64,000 nucleotides of DNA from Pseudorhodoferax sp. Leaf265 (GCF_001422365.1 NZ_LMMT01000016.1:22227-86226), one strand, 5' to 3'; positions 34,397-43,347 are shown, counted from the first letter of the stretch. Program-made: numbers and translations. Notes: a model not told the origin generated them from the letters alone.

Positions 34397-35510
34397 GGGT
34401 CGAGCCTTCCTCGAGATCCGTGACCATGCCCCAGCGGGCGAACTCGGGCGCGAAGTCGGCCAGCGCGAGATGCCCGGCGGCCGTGAAGGCGCCGACCGGC
34501 AGGGCCGGGCCCGGTACCGCCGCCAGGCGGCGGGCCAGCAGGATGGCCGCCATGCAGGGAATCTCCGGGCCGTGGTCGTTGTCGGCGGCGATGTGCCAGG
34601 CCCGCGCGGCGGCGCGGCCCTGGCCGTCCACGCCCGCCACCCGCACCACCATGCCGCCCAGTCCCGAGCCGAAGGGGTCGAACAGCCGTCCCGCGCGGTT
34701 CAGCGCCGGCGCCCAGCGCGAGGGCGCGGGGATGAGCCGGGCGGCGCGCAGCGCCGACAGCACGGCCAGCATGCGCTGCGACGGGCCGACTTCCACCGCG
34801 GCCCGGAACACCACGGTCTCGCGCACGGCATAGCGGGCCGGGAACAGTTCGAGATCGGGGATGTCGCACAGCGCGCCCAGGCGCGGGCGCATGCGCGCAA
34901 AGTGCTGGCGCTGCAGGCCACCCCAGCCGCGGCGTGCCTGCCAGCGGCCGTCGAGCCACACCGGCACGGGCTCGCCGCAGTAGCTCAGCACGCCGGCCAG
35001 CGTGGCGTCGCCGCGCGGCGCGGTCTGCGCCGGCGCGATGCAGATGGCGATGCGGTCGATCTGCTGCCAGCCCGCGCACAGCGCGTCGACCACGGCGCCG
35101 GACAGGGCCGGCACGGTGCTGGCGCCGCTGATGGCGGTGCGCCCGGCCTGGCGGAACGCGGCATCCAGCGCCGCGGGAAAGTCGCAGACGAAGCGCCGGC
35201 CATCGGCCAGGTCCAGGTAGTGGGCGCCGGCCGCCGCGGCCGCCAGGGCGACCGCGTAACCCTGCGCCTGGAACGGGCCGGCGGTGTGGATGACCAGCTC
35301 CACGCCCAGCGCGCGCAGCTGCGCCGCCAGGTCGCTGCGTTGCAGGTCGAGCGCGACGGCGCTGGCGCGCGGTCCCAGTGCGCTGGCCAGGGCCTGCGCG
35401 CGTGCCGCATCGCGGCCGGCCACCAGCAAGGCGATCCCGGCGTCGGCGGCCAGTGCGCGGCAGATGCGCGCACCGAAGTTGCCATAGCCACCCAGGACGA
35501 TGGTCTTCAT
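34383..35510 (-). CDS. saccharopine dehydrogenase-like NAD(P)-binding oxidoreductase
   Basis: The 375-aa product has an N-terminal Rossmann fold (MKTIVLGGYGNFGARICRALA, LLVAGRDAARAQAL) and VIHTAGPFQAQGYAVALAA with YLDLADGRRFVCDF, typical of the saccharopine dehydrogenase NADP-binding family. No lysine-pathway enzymes are nearby, so true saccharopine activity is unlikely. The association with SRPBCC, DUF2269 and DoxX-like genes suggests a membrane-linked metabolic role. It starts 26 bp after the upstream receptor gene's stop. Confidence 0.85.
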   Translation of the reverse strand: MKTIVLGGYGNFGARICRALAADAGIALLVAGRDAARAQALASALGPRASAVALDLQRSDLAAQLRALGVELVIHTAGPFQAQGYAVALAAAAAGAHYLDLADGRRFVCDFPAALDAAFRQAGRTAISGASTVPALSGAVVDALCAGWQQIDRIAICIAPAQTAPRGDATLAGVLSYCGEPVPVWLDGRWQARRGWGGLQRQHFARMRPRLGALCDIPDLELFPARYAVRETVVFRAAVEVGPSQRMLAVLSALRAARLIPAPSRWAPALNRAGRLFDPFGSGLGGMVVRVAGVDGQGRAAARAWHIAADNDHGPEIPCMAAILLARRLAAVPGPALPVGAFTAAGHLALADFAPEFARWGMVTDLEEGSTHAAG

Positions 35511-35536
35511 CGGTCGACCGGCCGTGCCACCGGGCC

Positions 35537-36766
35537 TCAGTGCCCCACCGGCTTGCCCAGCGGCTCGTAGCGCGTGCCGTTGAAGCGCACCAGCTGCACC
35601 TGCTGGATCGGCCGGTAGTCGTCCGCGCCGGTCTTCACCTCGATGCCGGGGTACAGCATGGGCAGCGCCATCGACAGGCTGGCGGCCTGGCGCATGAGGT
35701 TCTCGCGCGTGAGCGCGTCGCCGGCCTGGCGGATGGCTTGCACCAGGGTCTGCGCCTGCGAGTAGCCCAGCACGTTGAGGAAGTCGCTGGGGTCGCCCTT
35801 GGGGTAGTACTGCTGCATGAAGGCACGGTACTCGGCCAGCTCGCGCGTGCCCTGCAGCGTCGCATCGTCGGGGTCGCGGATGAACGAGGCCGAGATCACG
35901 CCGGTGGCGTTGTCCAGCCCGGCCGGCTGCAGCACGGCCTGCACGAAGATCGACACGCTGGCCAGGTACTGCACCGGGCGCCAGCCGGTCTCCGCGGCCT
36001 TGCGGATCGCCTGCGCCGCGAACCGGGGCGTGGCGATGTTGAAGAACACGTCGGCACCGCTGGCCTTCAGCGCGATGAGCTGGCTGTCGATGGTGGCGTC
36101 CGTCACCTCGTAGCTGGCCTGGGCCACGAGCATGGTTGCCGCCTTGTCGCCCAGCGCGTCCACGAAGCCCTTCAGGTAGTCCTTGCCGAAGTCGTCGTTC
36201 TGCAGCAGCACGGCCACCTTGGCCTGCGGCCGCGTGGCCAGGATGTGCCGGGCGTAGATGCGCGCCTCGTCCTGGTAGCTCGGCTGCCAACCCATGGTCC
36301 AGGGGAAGGCCTTGGCATCGCCGAAGCGTGTGGCGCCCGTGCCCACGAACAGCTGCGGCACCTTCTTCGCATTCATGTAGCGCTGGATCGCCAGGTTCTG
36401 CGCCGTGCCCAGTGGCGCGAACAGCGCCAGCACCTCGTCCTGCTCGACCAGCCGGCGCGCCTGCTCCACCGTGCGGGCCGGGTTGTAGCCGTCGTCCACG
36501 CTGAGCAGCACGATCCTGCGGCCGTGGATGCCGCCTTCGGCATTGACCTTGGCGATGTAGGCGCTGGCGGCCTTGCCGATGGTGCCGTAGGCCGAGGCCG
36601 GGCCCGAGTAGGGACCGATGTGGCCGATGCGCACCTCGGTGTCGCTGGCGCCCGGGTCATAGCGCTTCTGCGCGAAGGCGGTGGCGCCCAAGGCCAGGGC
36701 GAGCAGGGCGGCGGCACAGGTGCGCAGGCCGCGTGCAAGGGGGAAACGGTTCTTCGGGGACATCAT
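35537..36766 (-). CDS. ABC transporter periplasmic substrate-binding protein (LivJ/Peripla_BP_6 type), orphan
   Basis: The 409-aa protein has a signal peptide (about residues 1-32, ending TAFAQ) and a periplasmic binding fold: VRIGHIGPYSGPASAYGTIGKAA, GIHGRRIVLLSVDDGYNPARTVEQARRLVEQD and FNIATPRFAAQAIRKAAE. It is the branched-chain amino acid/amide type, often used for aromatic acids. No ABC ATPase or permease genes are nearby, so it is an orphan receptor. Structured repeat element 2 begins 38 bp upstream of its start codon and may lie in its promoter or 5' region. Confidence 0.93.
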   Translation of the reverse strand: MMSPKNRFPLARGLRTCAAALLALALGATAFAQKRYDPGASDTEVRIGHIGPYSGPASAYGTIGKAASAYIAKVNAEGGIHGRRIVLLSVDDGYNPARTVEQARRLVEQDEVLALFAPLGTAQNLAIQRYMNAKKVPQLFVGTGATRFGDAKAFPWTMGWQPSYQDEARIYARHILATRPQAKVAVLLQNDDFGKDYLKGFVDALGDKAATMLVAQASYEVTDATIDSQLIALKASGADVFFNIATPRFAAQAIRKAAETGWRPVQYLASVSIFVQAVLQPAGLDNATGVISASFIRDPDDATLQGTRELAEYRAFMQQYYPKGDPSDFLNVLGYSQAQTLVQAIRQAGDALTRENLMRQAASLSMALPMLYPGIEVKTGADDYRPIQQVQLVRFNGTRYEPLGKPVGH

Positions 36767-36803
36767 GGCAAGGGATGGGGCGTGCTGCGCTGGCCGCAGT
36801 CTA

Positions 36804-37070
36804 GGGCCTGTTAACGCTACGGACGGGGGCGCGCTGGCCCGAGTCCCGGATGGATGCGCGAAGCGAGGCGCAGCAGGTAGCCGTAGCTACCTGCAAGCCT
36901 TGCGACAAAGCAGACGCCGGGAATCGGGCCAGCTCTTCGGGAAGGATGCCTATCGGGCGCATTGCGGCGTTGCGGCTCGTTTGCGTAGCAAGCTACGCGG
37001 CACTCACCGCGCCTTGCACTGCATCCCGATAGGCATCCTTCGCGCCCCCGGCCGTAGCGTTCACAGGCCC
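36804..37070. repeat. structured inverted-repeat element 2 (267 bp)
   Basis: Outer arms 36804-36833 and 37041-37070 match at 28 of 30 positions (ends GGGCCTGT/ACAGGCCC). Module 1: arms 36833-36849/36917-36933, 16 of 17, capped by GCAGGTAGC-CGTA-GCTACCTGC at 36873-36894. Module 2: perfect 16-bp arms 36942-36957/37025-37040, capped by GCGTAGC-AA-GCTACGC at 36983-36998. The plan is the same as element 1. It fills most of the 348-bp gap 36767-37114. Confidence 0.9.
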
Positions 37071-37114
37071 TCGCCGCGCGCGGTGTCACCGCGGCTTCAT
37101 GGAGCCTGCCTAGC

Positions 37115-38020
37115 ATGCGGCATCCATGGCCTCCACCTGCTGATCTCTCTCTCGTGCAGCGCTTCTTCGCATCGGTCCTCGCTGCACTGTGCTGCCTGGC
37201 ACTGCTCGCCGCCTGCTCGCCCAGCCGCCTGGTGCTGCACCGCGCCGCCGATGCGCTGGCTGCGCCGTCCGCCGTGCCCGAGGACGACCTGCAGCTGGTG
37301 CGCGAAGCCGCGGCCTTCCAGCTCAAGCTGTCCGAATCGCTGCTGCAGCACGTGCCCGAACACCAGGCCCTGGCCGAGGCGGTGGCCAGCGGCTTCACGC
37401 AGTACGCCTACGCCTTCGTGGCCTTCGATGCCGAGCGCCTGGAGGGCCAGGACGCCGCCGCCGCGCAGCGCCTGCGCCAGCGCGCCGCACGGCTGTACGG
37501 GCGGGCGCAGCGCCACGCGCTGGCCGCGCTGGAGCGGCGCCACAGCGGCTTCGTGCGCGACCTGTCGGCCGGGACCGCGCGGCTGGACGCCGACCAGGTC
37601 GGCCTGGCCTACTGGGCCGCGGCCGCCTGGGGCGCGCGCATCGCGCTGTCCACCGACCAGCCCGACGTGGTGGCCGACCTGCCGCTGGCCGCCAGGCTCG
37701 CGCAGCTGGCTTTCCATGCGGAGCCCGGCCACGGCGCGGGCGCGCTGGCCAGCCTGGTCGCCAACTTCGAGGCCGCGCGCCCGGGCGGCAGCCGGGCCGA
37801 GGCCGCGCGCCTGTTCGACGCGGCCGAGCGCCACGGCGCGGGCCGCAACGCCGGTGTGTTCGTGGCGCGCGCCGAGGCCCTGGCCCGGGACGACCGCGCG
37901 CAGTTCGAGCGCCTGCTGCGCCAGGCCCTGCAGGTCGCTGCCGCGCACCCCGATCTCGGCAACCAGGTCATGGGCGAACGCGCCCGGTGGTTGCTGGACA
38001 CCATAGCCGACAGGTTCTGA
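37115..38020 (+). CDS. TRAP transporter-associated TatT-like lipoprotein
   Basis: A 301-aa protein (alternative GTG start at 37154) with a lipoprotein signal ending in LLAAC, then a helical, Ala/Leu/Arg-rich body resembling TatT, the TPR-like trimeric partner of some TRAP receptors. FVAFDAERLEGQ, GLAYWAAAAWGARIALS and GVFVARAEALARDDRAQFERLLRQAL are repeat-like helices. A GGAG site lies 10 bp before 37115. It is followed within 7 bp by the DctP gene, so one transport operon is likely. Confidence 0.82.
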   Translation: MRHPWPPPADLSLVQRFFASVLAALCCLALLAACSPSRLVLHRAADALAAPSAVPEDDLQLVREAAAFQLKLSESLLQHVPEHQALAEAVASGFTQYAYAFVAFDAERLEGQDAAAAQRLRQRAARLYGRAQRHALAALERRHSGFVRDLSAGTARLDADQVGLAYWAAAAWGARIALSTDQPDVVADLPLAARLAQLAFHAEPGHGAGALASLVANFEAARPGGSRAEAARLFDAAERHGAGRNAGVFVARAEALARDDRAQFERLLRQALQVAAAHPDLGNQVMGERARWLLDTIADRF

Positions 38021-38027
38021 ACGCCCC

Positions 38028-39074
38028 ATGACGACCACTTCCAAGCCCATCGCCCTGCGCCGCCGCCAGCTGGGCCTCGCCCTGGCGGGCCTGGCTGGCC
38101 TGGCCACGGCCGGCACCGGCCAGGCCCAGGCACAGCAGCAACTTCGGATCGGCTCCCTGGTCCCGCGCAACTCGCCCTACCACCAGCAGCTGCTGGTGCT
38201 GGGCGAAGCCTGGCGCGCCGCGCAGGGCGGGCAGGGCCGCTTCACGGTCTTCACCGACGGCAGCCAGGGGGGCGAGGCCGAGATGGCGCGGCGCATGCGC
38301 ATCGGCCAGCTGCAGGGCGCGCTGATGTCGGTGGTGGGCCTGCGCGAGATCGAGCCCGGCATCGCCGCGCTGCAGAACCTGCCGCTCTTGTTCCGCGACT
38401 GGGATGAGGTCGACCACGTGCGCGAGAAGATGCGCGCGTCCATGGAGCAGCGCTTCGCGGACCGCGGCTTCATCGTGCTGGGCTGGGGCGACGCCGGCTG
38501 GGTGCGCTTCTTCTCCAAGGAGGCCGCGGTGCGGCCCGACGACTACAAGCGCATGAAGTTCTTCGCCTGGGGCTCGGAGCCCGAGCAGCAGGCCATCATG
38601 AAGAGCCTGGGCTACACGCCCGTGCCGCTGGAGACGGCCGACGTGCTGCCCTCGCTGCAGACCGGCATGATCAGCGTGGTGCCGTCCACGCCGTACTTCG
38701 CGCTGGCCAGCCAGGTCTACGACACGGCGCCGCACATGCTGGACATCAACTGGGCACCCATCGTCGGCGCGCTGGTCGTCACGAAGAAGGCCTGGGACGG
38801 CATGGCGCCCGCCGTGCAGCAGGCCCTGCGTGCGGCCGGCGAGCAGGCCGGCAAGCAGATGCGCATGCAGGCCCGCGCCGAGGTCGACGAGGCGGTGGCC
38901 GCCATGAAGAAGCGCGGCCTGGTCGTGCACACGCCCAACGCCGAGCAGATGCGCGAGTGGAACGCATTGGCCGAGGCGCTGTACCCGCGCATCCGCGGCA
39001 GCATGGTGCCGGCCGAGACCTTCGACGAGGTGTTCGCCCACCTCAAGGCGTTGCGCGCCAGCCGCGCCAAGTGA
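38028..39074 (+). CDS. dctP: TRAP transporter substrate-binding protein DctP
   Basis: The 348-aa periplasmic receptor has an Arg-rich signal region (RRRQLGLALAGLAGLATAG) that may use the Tat route. The mature domain shows LRIGSLVPRNSPYHQQL, FTVFTDGSQGGEAEMARRMRIGQLQGALMS and MKFFAWGSEPEQQAIMKSLGYTPVPL, the DctP/TAXI-unrelated type. The conserved Arg-containing MARRMRIGQ segment suits a carboxylate ligand. It sits between the TatT lipoprotein and the fused permease gene. Confidence 0.93.
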   Translation: MTTTSKPIALRRRQLGLALAGLAGLATAGTGQAQAQQQLRIGSLVPRNSPYHQQLLVLGEAWRAAQGGQGRFTVFTDGSQGGEAEMARRMRIGQLQGALMSVVGLREIEPGIAALQNLPLLFRDWDEVDHVREKMRASMEQRFADRGFIVLGWGDAGWVRFFSKEAAVRPDDYKRMKFFAWGSEPEQQAIMKSLGYTPVPLETADVLPSLQTGMISVVPSTPYFALASQVYDTAPHMLDINWAPIVGALVVTKKAWDGMAPAVQQALRAAGEQAGKQMRMQARAEVDEAVAAMKKRGLVVHTPNAEQMREWNALAEALYPRIRGSMVPAETFDEVFAHLKALRASRAK

Positions 39075-40885
39075 ACGTGCTGCACAGGCTGGCGCGGCTC
39101 GACGCGCTGCCGGCCGCCGTCGCGCTGGCGCTGATGGTCGCCGTGCCGCTGGCCGAGATGGCGCTGCGCCCGCTCATGGGCCGCGGGGTGGACAACGCCG
39201 CCGTGCTGGTGCAGCACCTGGGCCTGGTGGTGGCCATGTTCGGCGCCATCGCCGCCGAGCGGCTCGGGCACCTGACCAGCCTGGGCGGCAGCCTGGACCG
39301 CCTGGGCAACGCGGCCACGCGGGCGCGTGTGCGCATGCTGGCGGCAGGTGGTTCGGCCACCCTGTGCGGCATGCTGGCGCATGCGGGCTGGCAGCTGGTC
39401 GCGGCCGAACGCGGCGCCGGCCAGGTGCTGGCCTACGGCATGCCGGTCTGGTGGGCGCAGGCCTGCCTGCCGCTGGGCTTCGTGCTGCTGGGGCTGCGGC
39501 TCGGTGCGCGCGTCGGCACGCTGCTGCCGCTGCGCGTGGCCGCCATGACCGCGCTGCCGCTGGCCGGCTGGTGGACAGCCGCGCTGGCCGAGCAGACGGC
39601 CCTGCCGCTGGCCCCGGCCCTCGCCGGGCTGCTGCTGTTGCTGCTGGCCGGCGCGCCCGTGTTCGCCGTGCTGGGTGGCCTGGCGCTCGTGCTGTTCTGG
39701 AGCGAGGGCCTGCCGCTGGCCTCCATCGCGCTGTCGCACTACCAGATCACGGTCAACCCTTCGCTGCCCGCGCTGCCGCTGTTCACGCTGGCGGGCCTGG
39801 CCTTCGCACGCACGCGCGCGGCCCAGCGGCTGGGCGAATTGTTCGTGACGCTGTTCGGCGGCGGCCCGCGCGGCACGGTGCTGGCGGCCGCGTTGCTGTG
39901 CTCGGCCTTCACGGCCTTCACGGGCGGCAGCGGCGTGACCATCCTCGCATTGGGCGGTCTGCTGCTGCCGCTGTTGCGCCAGTCGGGCTACCCGGAGCAG
40001 CGCGGCATCGGCATGGTGACCAGCGCGAGCGCATTGGGCGTGCTGCTGGCGCCCTCGGTGCCGCTCATCATGTACGCGGTGATCGCGCGCGTGCCCATCG
40101 AGACCATGTTCCTGGCCGGCCTGGTGCCCGCGCTCGTGATGGTGGCCTGCCTGCTGTTGCTGGGCGGCTACCTGCGCGCGGGCCCGGTGGCTGCCGTGCA
40201 AGCGGCCCGGCCGCGCGCCGACTTCGCCGCCGTGCGTGCGGCGCTCTGGGCGGCGAAATGGGAGGTCGCCGCGCCCTTTGTCGCCATTGGCGCGCTCGTG
40301 AGCGGCCTGGCCACGCCGACCGAGAGCGCCGCGCTGACGGCCGCCTACGCGCTCGCCACGCAAGGCCTGGTGCACCGCGAACTGGACTGGCGCGGGCTCG
40401 GCCGCTGCCTGGCCGAATGCGCGCAGGTCATCGGCGGCGTGATGCTGATCCTGGGCATGGCGCTGGCGCTGACCAACTTCCTCGTCGACGCGGGCATTCC
40501 CGAGCTCGCGGTGGACTGGGTGCAGGCCGCGATCCCGAACAAGTACGTGTTCCTGCTCGCGCTGTGCGCCTTCCTGTTCGTGGCCGCCGCGCTCATGGAG
40601 ATCTTCGCGGCGCTGGCGGTGCTGGTGCCGCTCCTGCTGCCGCTGGCGCTGAGCTATGGCATCGACCCCGTGCACTTCGGCATCATCTTCCTGGCCGCGA
40701 TGGAGGCCGGCTTCCTGTGCCCGCCGGCCGGCATGAACATCTACTTCGCTTCGGCCATGTTCGGCAAGAGCATCCCCTACGTGGCGCGCTCGGTGCTGCC
40801 GGCCATGCTGGCGATCTTCGCGGGCACGCTGCTGATCGCGCTGTGGCCGGGGCTGTCGACGGGCTTGCCGAAGCTGCTCCAGTAA
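39071..40885 (+). CDS. TRAP transporter fused permease (DctQ-DctM)
   Basis: The 604-aa protein starts at a GTG overlapping the dctP stop (GTGA). The first 170 residues are DctQ-like with four membrane segments. From about 180 the DctM domain begins (LLLLLLAGAPVFAVLGGLALVLFW) and continues with ASIALSHYQITVNPSLPALPLF, FTAFTGGSGVTILALGGLLLPLL, SASALGVLLAPSVPLIMYAV and LFLAAMEAGFLCPPAGMNIY-like IIFLAAMEAGFLCPPAGMN. This is a fused small/large permease driven by a Na+ or H+ gradient. Substrate unknown, probably a dicarboxylate or keto acid. Confidence 0.92.
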   Translation: MNVLHRLARLDALPAAVALALMVAVPLAEMALRPLMGRGVDNAAVLVQHLGLVVAMFGAIAAERLGHLTSLGGSLDRLGNAATRARVRMLAAGGSATLCGMLAHAGWQLVAAERGAGQVLAYGMPVWWAQACLPLGFVLLGLRLGARVGTLLPLRVAAMTALPLAGWWTAALAEQTALPLAPALAGLLLLLLAGAPVFAVLGGLALVLFWSEGLPLASIALSHYQITVNPSLPALPLFTLAGLAFARTRAAQRLGELFVTLFGGGPRGTVLAAALLCSAFTAFTGGSGVTILALGGLLLPLLRQSGYPEQRGIGMVTSASALGVLLAPSVPLIMYAVIARVPIETMFLAGLVPALVMVACLLLLGGYLRAGPVAAVQAARPRADFAAVRAALWAAKWEVAAPFVAIGALVSGLATPTESAALTAAYALATQGLVHRELDWRGLGRCLAECAQVIGGVMLILGMALALTNFLVDAGIPELAVDWVQAAIPNKYVFLLALCAFLFVAAALMEIFAALAVLVPLLLPLALSYGIDPVHFGIIFLAAMEAGFLCPPAGMNIYFASAMFGKSIPYVARSVLPAMLAIFAGTLLIALWPGLSTGLPKLLQ

Positions 40886-40913
40886 GTCCGGCTGCGCCGC
40901 AGCCCGCCATGCA

Positions 40914-40948
40914 AAAGAGCCCGCGCAGCCAGGCTGCGCGGGCTCTTT
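40914..40948. terminator. bidirectional rho-independent terminator
   Basis: A perfect 17-bp stem runs from AAAGAGCCCGCGCAGCC (40914-40930) to its reverse complement (40932-40948), with an effective 3-nt loop. A/T runs at both ends fit termination of the TRAP operon on the plus strand and the convergent PAP2 gene on the minus strand. Confidence 0.92.
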
Positions 40949-40963
40949 GACTTCGCGGCGTGG

Positions 40964-43123
40964 TCAGCTGGCGAGCTGGATCGTCACGCTGGTCGCGCCA
41001 TAGCGCACCGTGGACTTGGCAAAGCCGTCCACCGCCACGCTGGCGAAGCTGTTGTGCACGCCCTTGGCGCTGAGCACCACGATGGTGTCGCCGGCCTTGG
41101 GCGCATAGCCGTTGGCGAACGTGACCTGGAGCGCGCCCGCCAGTGCGGCGTGGTCGCCCACCACCAGCGTGCCCGCCGTGCTGCTGGACAGTGCCAGGCT
41201 CAAGGTGCCGGACTTCTGCGTGTAGGTGCCCGCCACATTGACCTGGGTGCCGTTGGTGGCCAGGGTGCCGCCATCGACGTAGACCGCGCCCGTGCCCAGC
41301 GCCGTTGCGGAGTCCGCCCGCAGGGTGCCGGCCGCCACGATGGTGCCGCCGCTGTAGGTGTTCGCGCCCGTCAGGGCCAGCGTGCCGGTTCCCTGCTTGG
41401 TCAGCTTGCCGGCCCCGCCGATGTCGTTGCGCCAGCGGTCGAAGGAGCAGAAGCCCGAGACGCAGAAGCCGGCGGTGCTGTCGTTCATGGTGACGGTCAC
41501 GTCGGCTTCCAGCCGGCCGTAGCCGCTGGCCGCGTCGAACAGGTTCAGGCGGCCGAAACCTTCCTCGTCGTCCAGCACGGGGTAGCCCGAATCGATGGCC
41601 GTGGTCTTCAGCACGGCACGCCGCTGGTCGGCGCTGAGGTAGGGGAAGCGGGTTTCCAGCAGCGTCTCCATGCCCTTGGGCACGACGGCGGGCTGGCCGG
41701 CCTTGCTGCTGTCCTTGGCGAAGCCGAAGGTCAGGCGGCGCAGGTAGTCCGCCTTCGCGGCTGCGAAGTCGGAGAAGCGGTCGTCGCCGACGCTGGCCGC
41801 GTGCGCGGCATTCCAGAGTTCGACGCCGTTGGCCACGCCCAGCTTGCCGCGCAGTCCCTGTTGCGCCTGCTCGAACACGGCCAGCCGCTGCGCTTCGGTG
41901 TAGGCCAGGCCACGGTCGCCTGCACCTTTCAGGAACGGCATCCAGACCGACGAGCCCAGCATGCGTCCGCCCATCACGCCCAGGGCCGAGTGCATGCCCG
42001 CGCGGATGCGGTTCTCGCCGGCCTCCAGGCCACGCGCCACGGCTTCGTGGAAGCGCTGCGGTGCCACGTAGGCGATGGCCATCGAGTAGCGCACGAACTC
42101 GGCCGTATGGCCGCTGGGGAAGTCGGAGTCCTGCTGGGCGCTGGTCTGTGCGGCTGCGGCGGTGGCACCGGCAGCCCGGCGCACCAGCAGTTCGGGCAGC
42201 ACGCGGACCTCGGGCAGGCTGCTGTCGGCGGCGGACCAGCGGTAGGGCCGCGCGAACTTGTAGAAGCCCTTGGGGCCGTTGTCGGACGCGATGTTGCCCA
42301 CCGTGGCGTTGTCGACGAACTGCAGCACCGCGCCGAACGCGGGGTTGGTCGTGGCGTTCGTGTTGCCCCAGCCGGAGCTGGGGTTCCCGGCCAGGTCGTC
42401 CCAGGCCTGGCCCAGCGGGCCCAGCGCGCCGCCCTTGACGGTGCGCGTGACCTTGTTGCCGGTGTCGTCCAGCCGGATCTCTTCCTTCTGCGCGTCGGTG
42501 TAGGTGGTCTGCGTGGTCAGCTTGGACGAGTACGCCATGTTCTGCAGGAACAGCGCGCTGTTCTTGACCGTTCCCGTGGTGCCGGACGTGGGCGCCTGGC
42601 CGGGTGTGCCGTTGGTGTTGTCCGAGGTGAGCACGTGCCACACGCCGTTCCAGCTGGTCAGCGCGAAGGCATCGCAGGCTTCCCTTCCGGCGACGTTCGT
42701 GTCCGGCGTGGTCGCGCCGCTGGCGAAGGTGCCTGCGTAGTCCGAGGCCTTGAAGCTGTTCATCTTGCGTTCGGACGGTTCCCAGATGTCCAGGAAGCCG
42801 GACAGGATGCGCAGCGTGCTGTTGGTCGTGTGGTCGGCGTAGCAGGCGTTGTTGCCATTGGCCGTCGCATCGTGCCGGCCGGAGTTGTAGGCGGTGGCGT
42901 CTTCGCGGTACTTGGGCACGTCGGTGCGCGAGGCGGGCATGCTGGTCGCCGCGCGCGCGGTGACGTCGATGGTCTCGGTGCCCAGGCCGGCAGGGGCTGC
43001 GGGAATGGCGTAGGGTGCATCGTCACCGCCGCCGCAGGCAGACAAGGCCAGCAACGCGGCCAGGGCGACGGCGTGCAGAGCGAAGGCATTGCGTTGGGCG
43101 GGGAGACAGGCGGAAGTCGGCAT
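40964..43123 (-). CDS. PAP2-superfamily phosphatase lipoprotein with autotransporter-type repeats
   Basis: The 719-aa product has a lipobox Cys30 (LLALSACGGG). The PAP2/vanadium-enzyme core shows Lys285...Arg292-Pro293 (KGFYKFARPY), PSGH at 336-339 (SDFPSGHTAEF) and His378 in ENRIRAGMHSALG; the Asp usually four residues after this His reads Gly. The C-terminal 170 residues include the autotransporter-associated beta-strand repeat (GKLTKQGTGTLALTGANTYSGG; GGTLATNGTQVNV), but no membrane-spanning barrel follows. It likely acts as a surface or periplasmic phosphomonoesterase. The gene is monocistronic and convergent on the TRAP operon. Confidence 0.88.
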   Translation of the reverse strand: MPTSACLPAQRNAFALHAVALAALLALSACGGGDDAPYAIPAAPAGLGTETIDVTARAATSMPASRTDVPKYREDATAYNSGRHDATANGNNACYADHTTNSTLRILSGFLDIWEPSERKMNSFKASDYAGTFASGATTPDTNVAGREACDAFALTSWNGVWHVLTSDNTNGTPGQAPTSGTTGTVKNSALFLQNMAYSSKLTTQTTYTDAQKEEIRLDDTGNKVTRTVKGGALGPLGQAWDDLAGNPSSGWGNTNATTNPAFGAVLQFVDNATVGNIASDNGPKGFYKFARPYRWSAADSSLPEVRVLPELLVRRAAGATAAAAQTSAQQDSDFPSGHTAEFVRYSMAIAYVAPQRFHEAVARGLEAGENRIRAGMHSALGVMGGRMLGSSVWMPFLKGAGDRGLAYTEAQRLAVFEQAQQGLRGKLGVANGVELWNAAHAASVGDDRFSDFAAAKADYLRRLTFGFAKDSSKAGQPAVVPKGMETLLETRFPYLSADQRRAVLKTTAIDSGYPVLDDEEGFGRLNLFDAASGYGRLEADVTVTMNDSTAGFCVSGFCSFDRWRNDIGGAGKLTKQGTGTLALTGANTYSGGTIVAAGTLRADSATALGTGAVYVDGGTLATNGTQVNVAGTYTQKSGTLSLALSSSTAGTLVVGDHAALAGALQVTFANGYAPKAGDTIVVLSAKGVHNSFASVAVDGFAKSTVRYGATSVTIQLAS

Positions 43124-43347
43124 GCGGGAGCTGGTGGCAACAAATGAACAACCGCGGAGTATTCGCAGCACACCATGAAACGGTGATGACAGCCGGGGCC
43201 GGCGCGCCTCCTAGAATTCCGGCTTCATGCCGAGGCCGCCGACGAGGTGGCTGGACCTGGGCGTCGACCGTTCAGGGCAGGCATCGCCGATGCGGACCGC
43301 GCGCTGCGCCGACGTCCACGCCATCGGTCGCAGACAAGCCAACAGAC

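Noticed and set aside
34383..35510. True saccharopine dehydrogenase of lysine metabolism
   Set aside because: The fold matches, but no lysine-pathway partner is nearby and the operon context points elsewhere.
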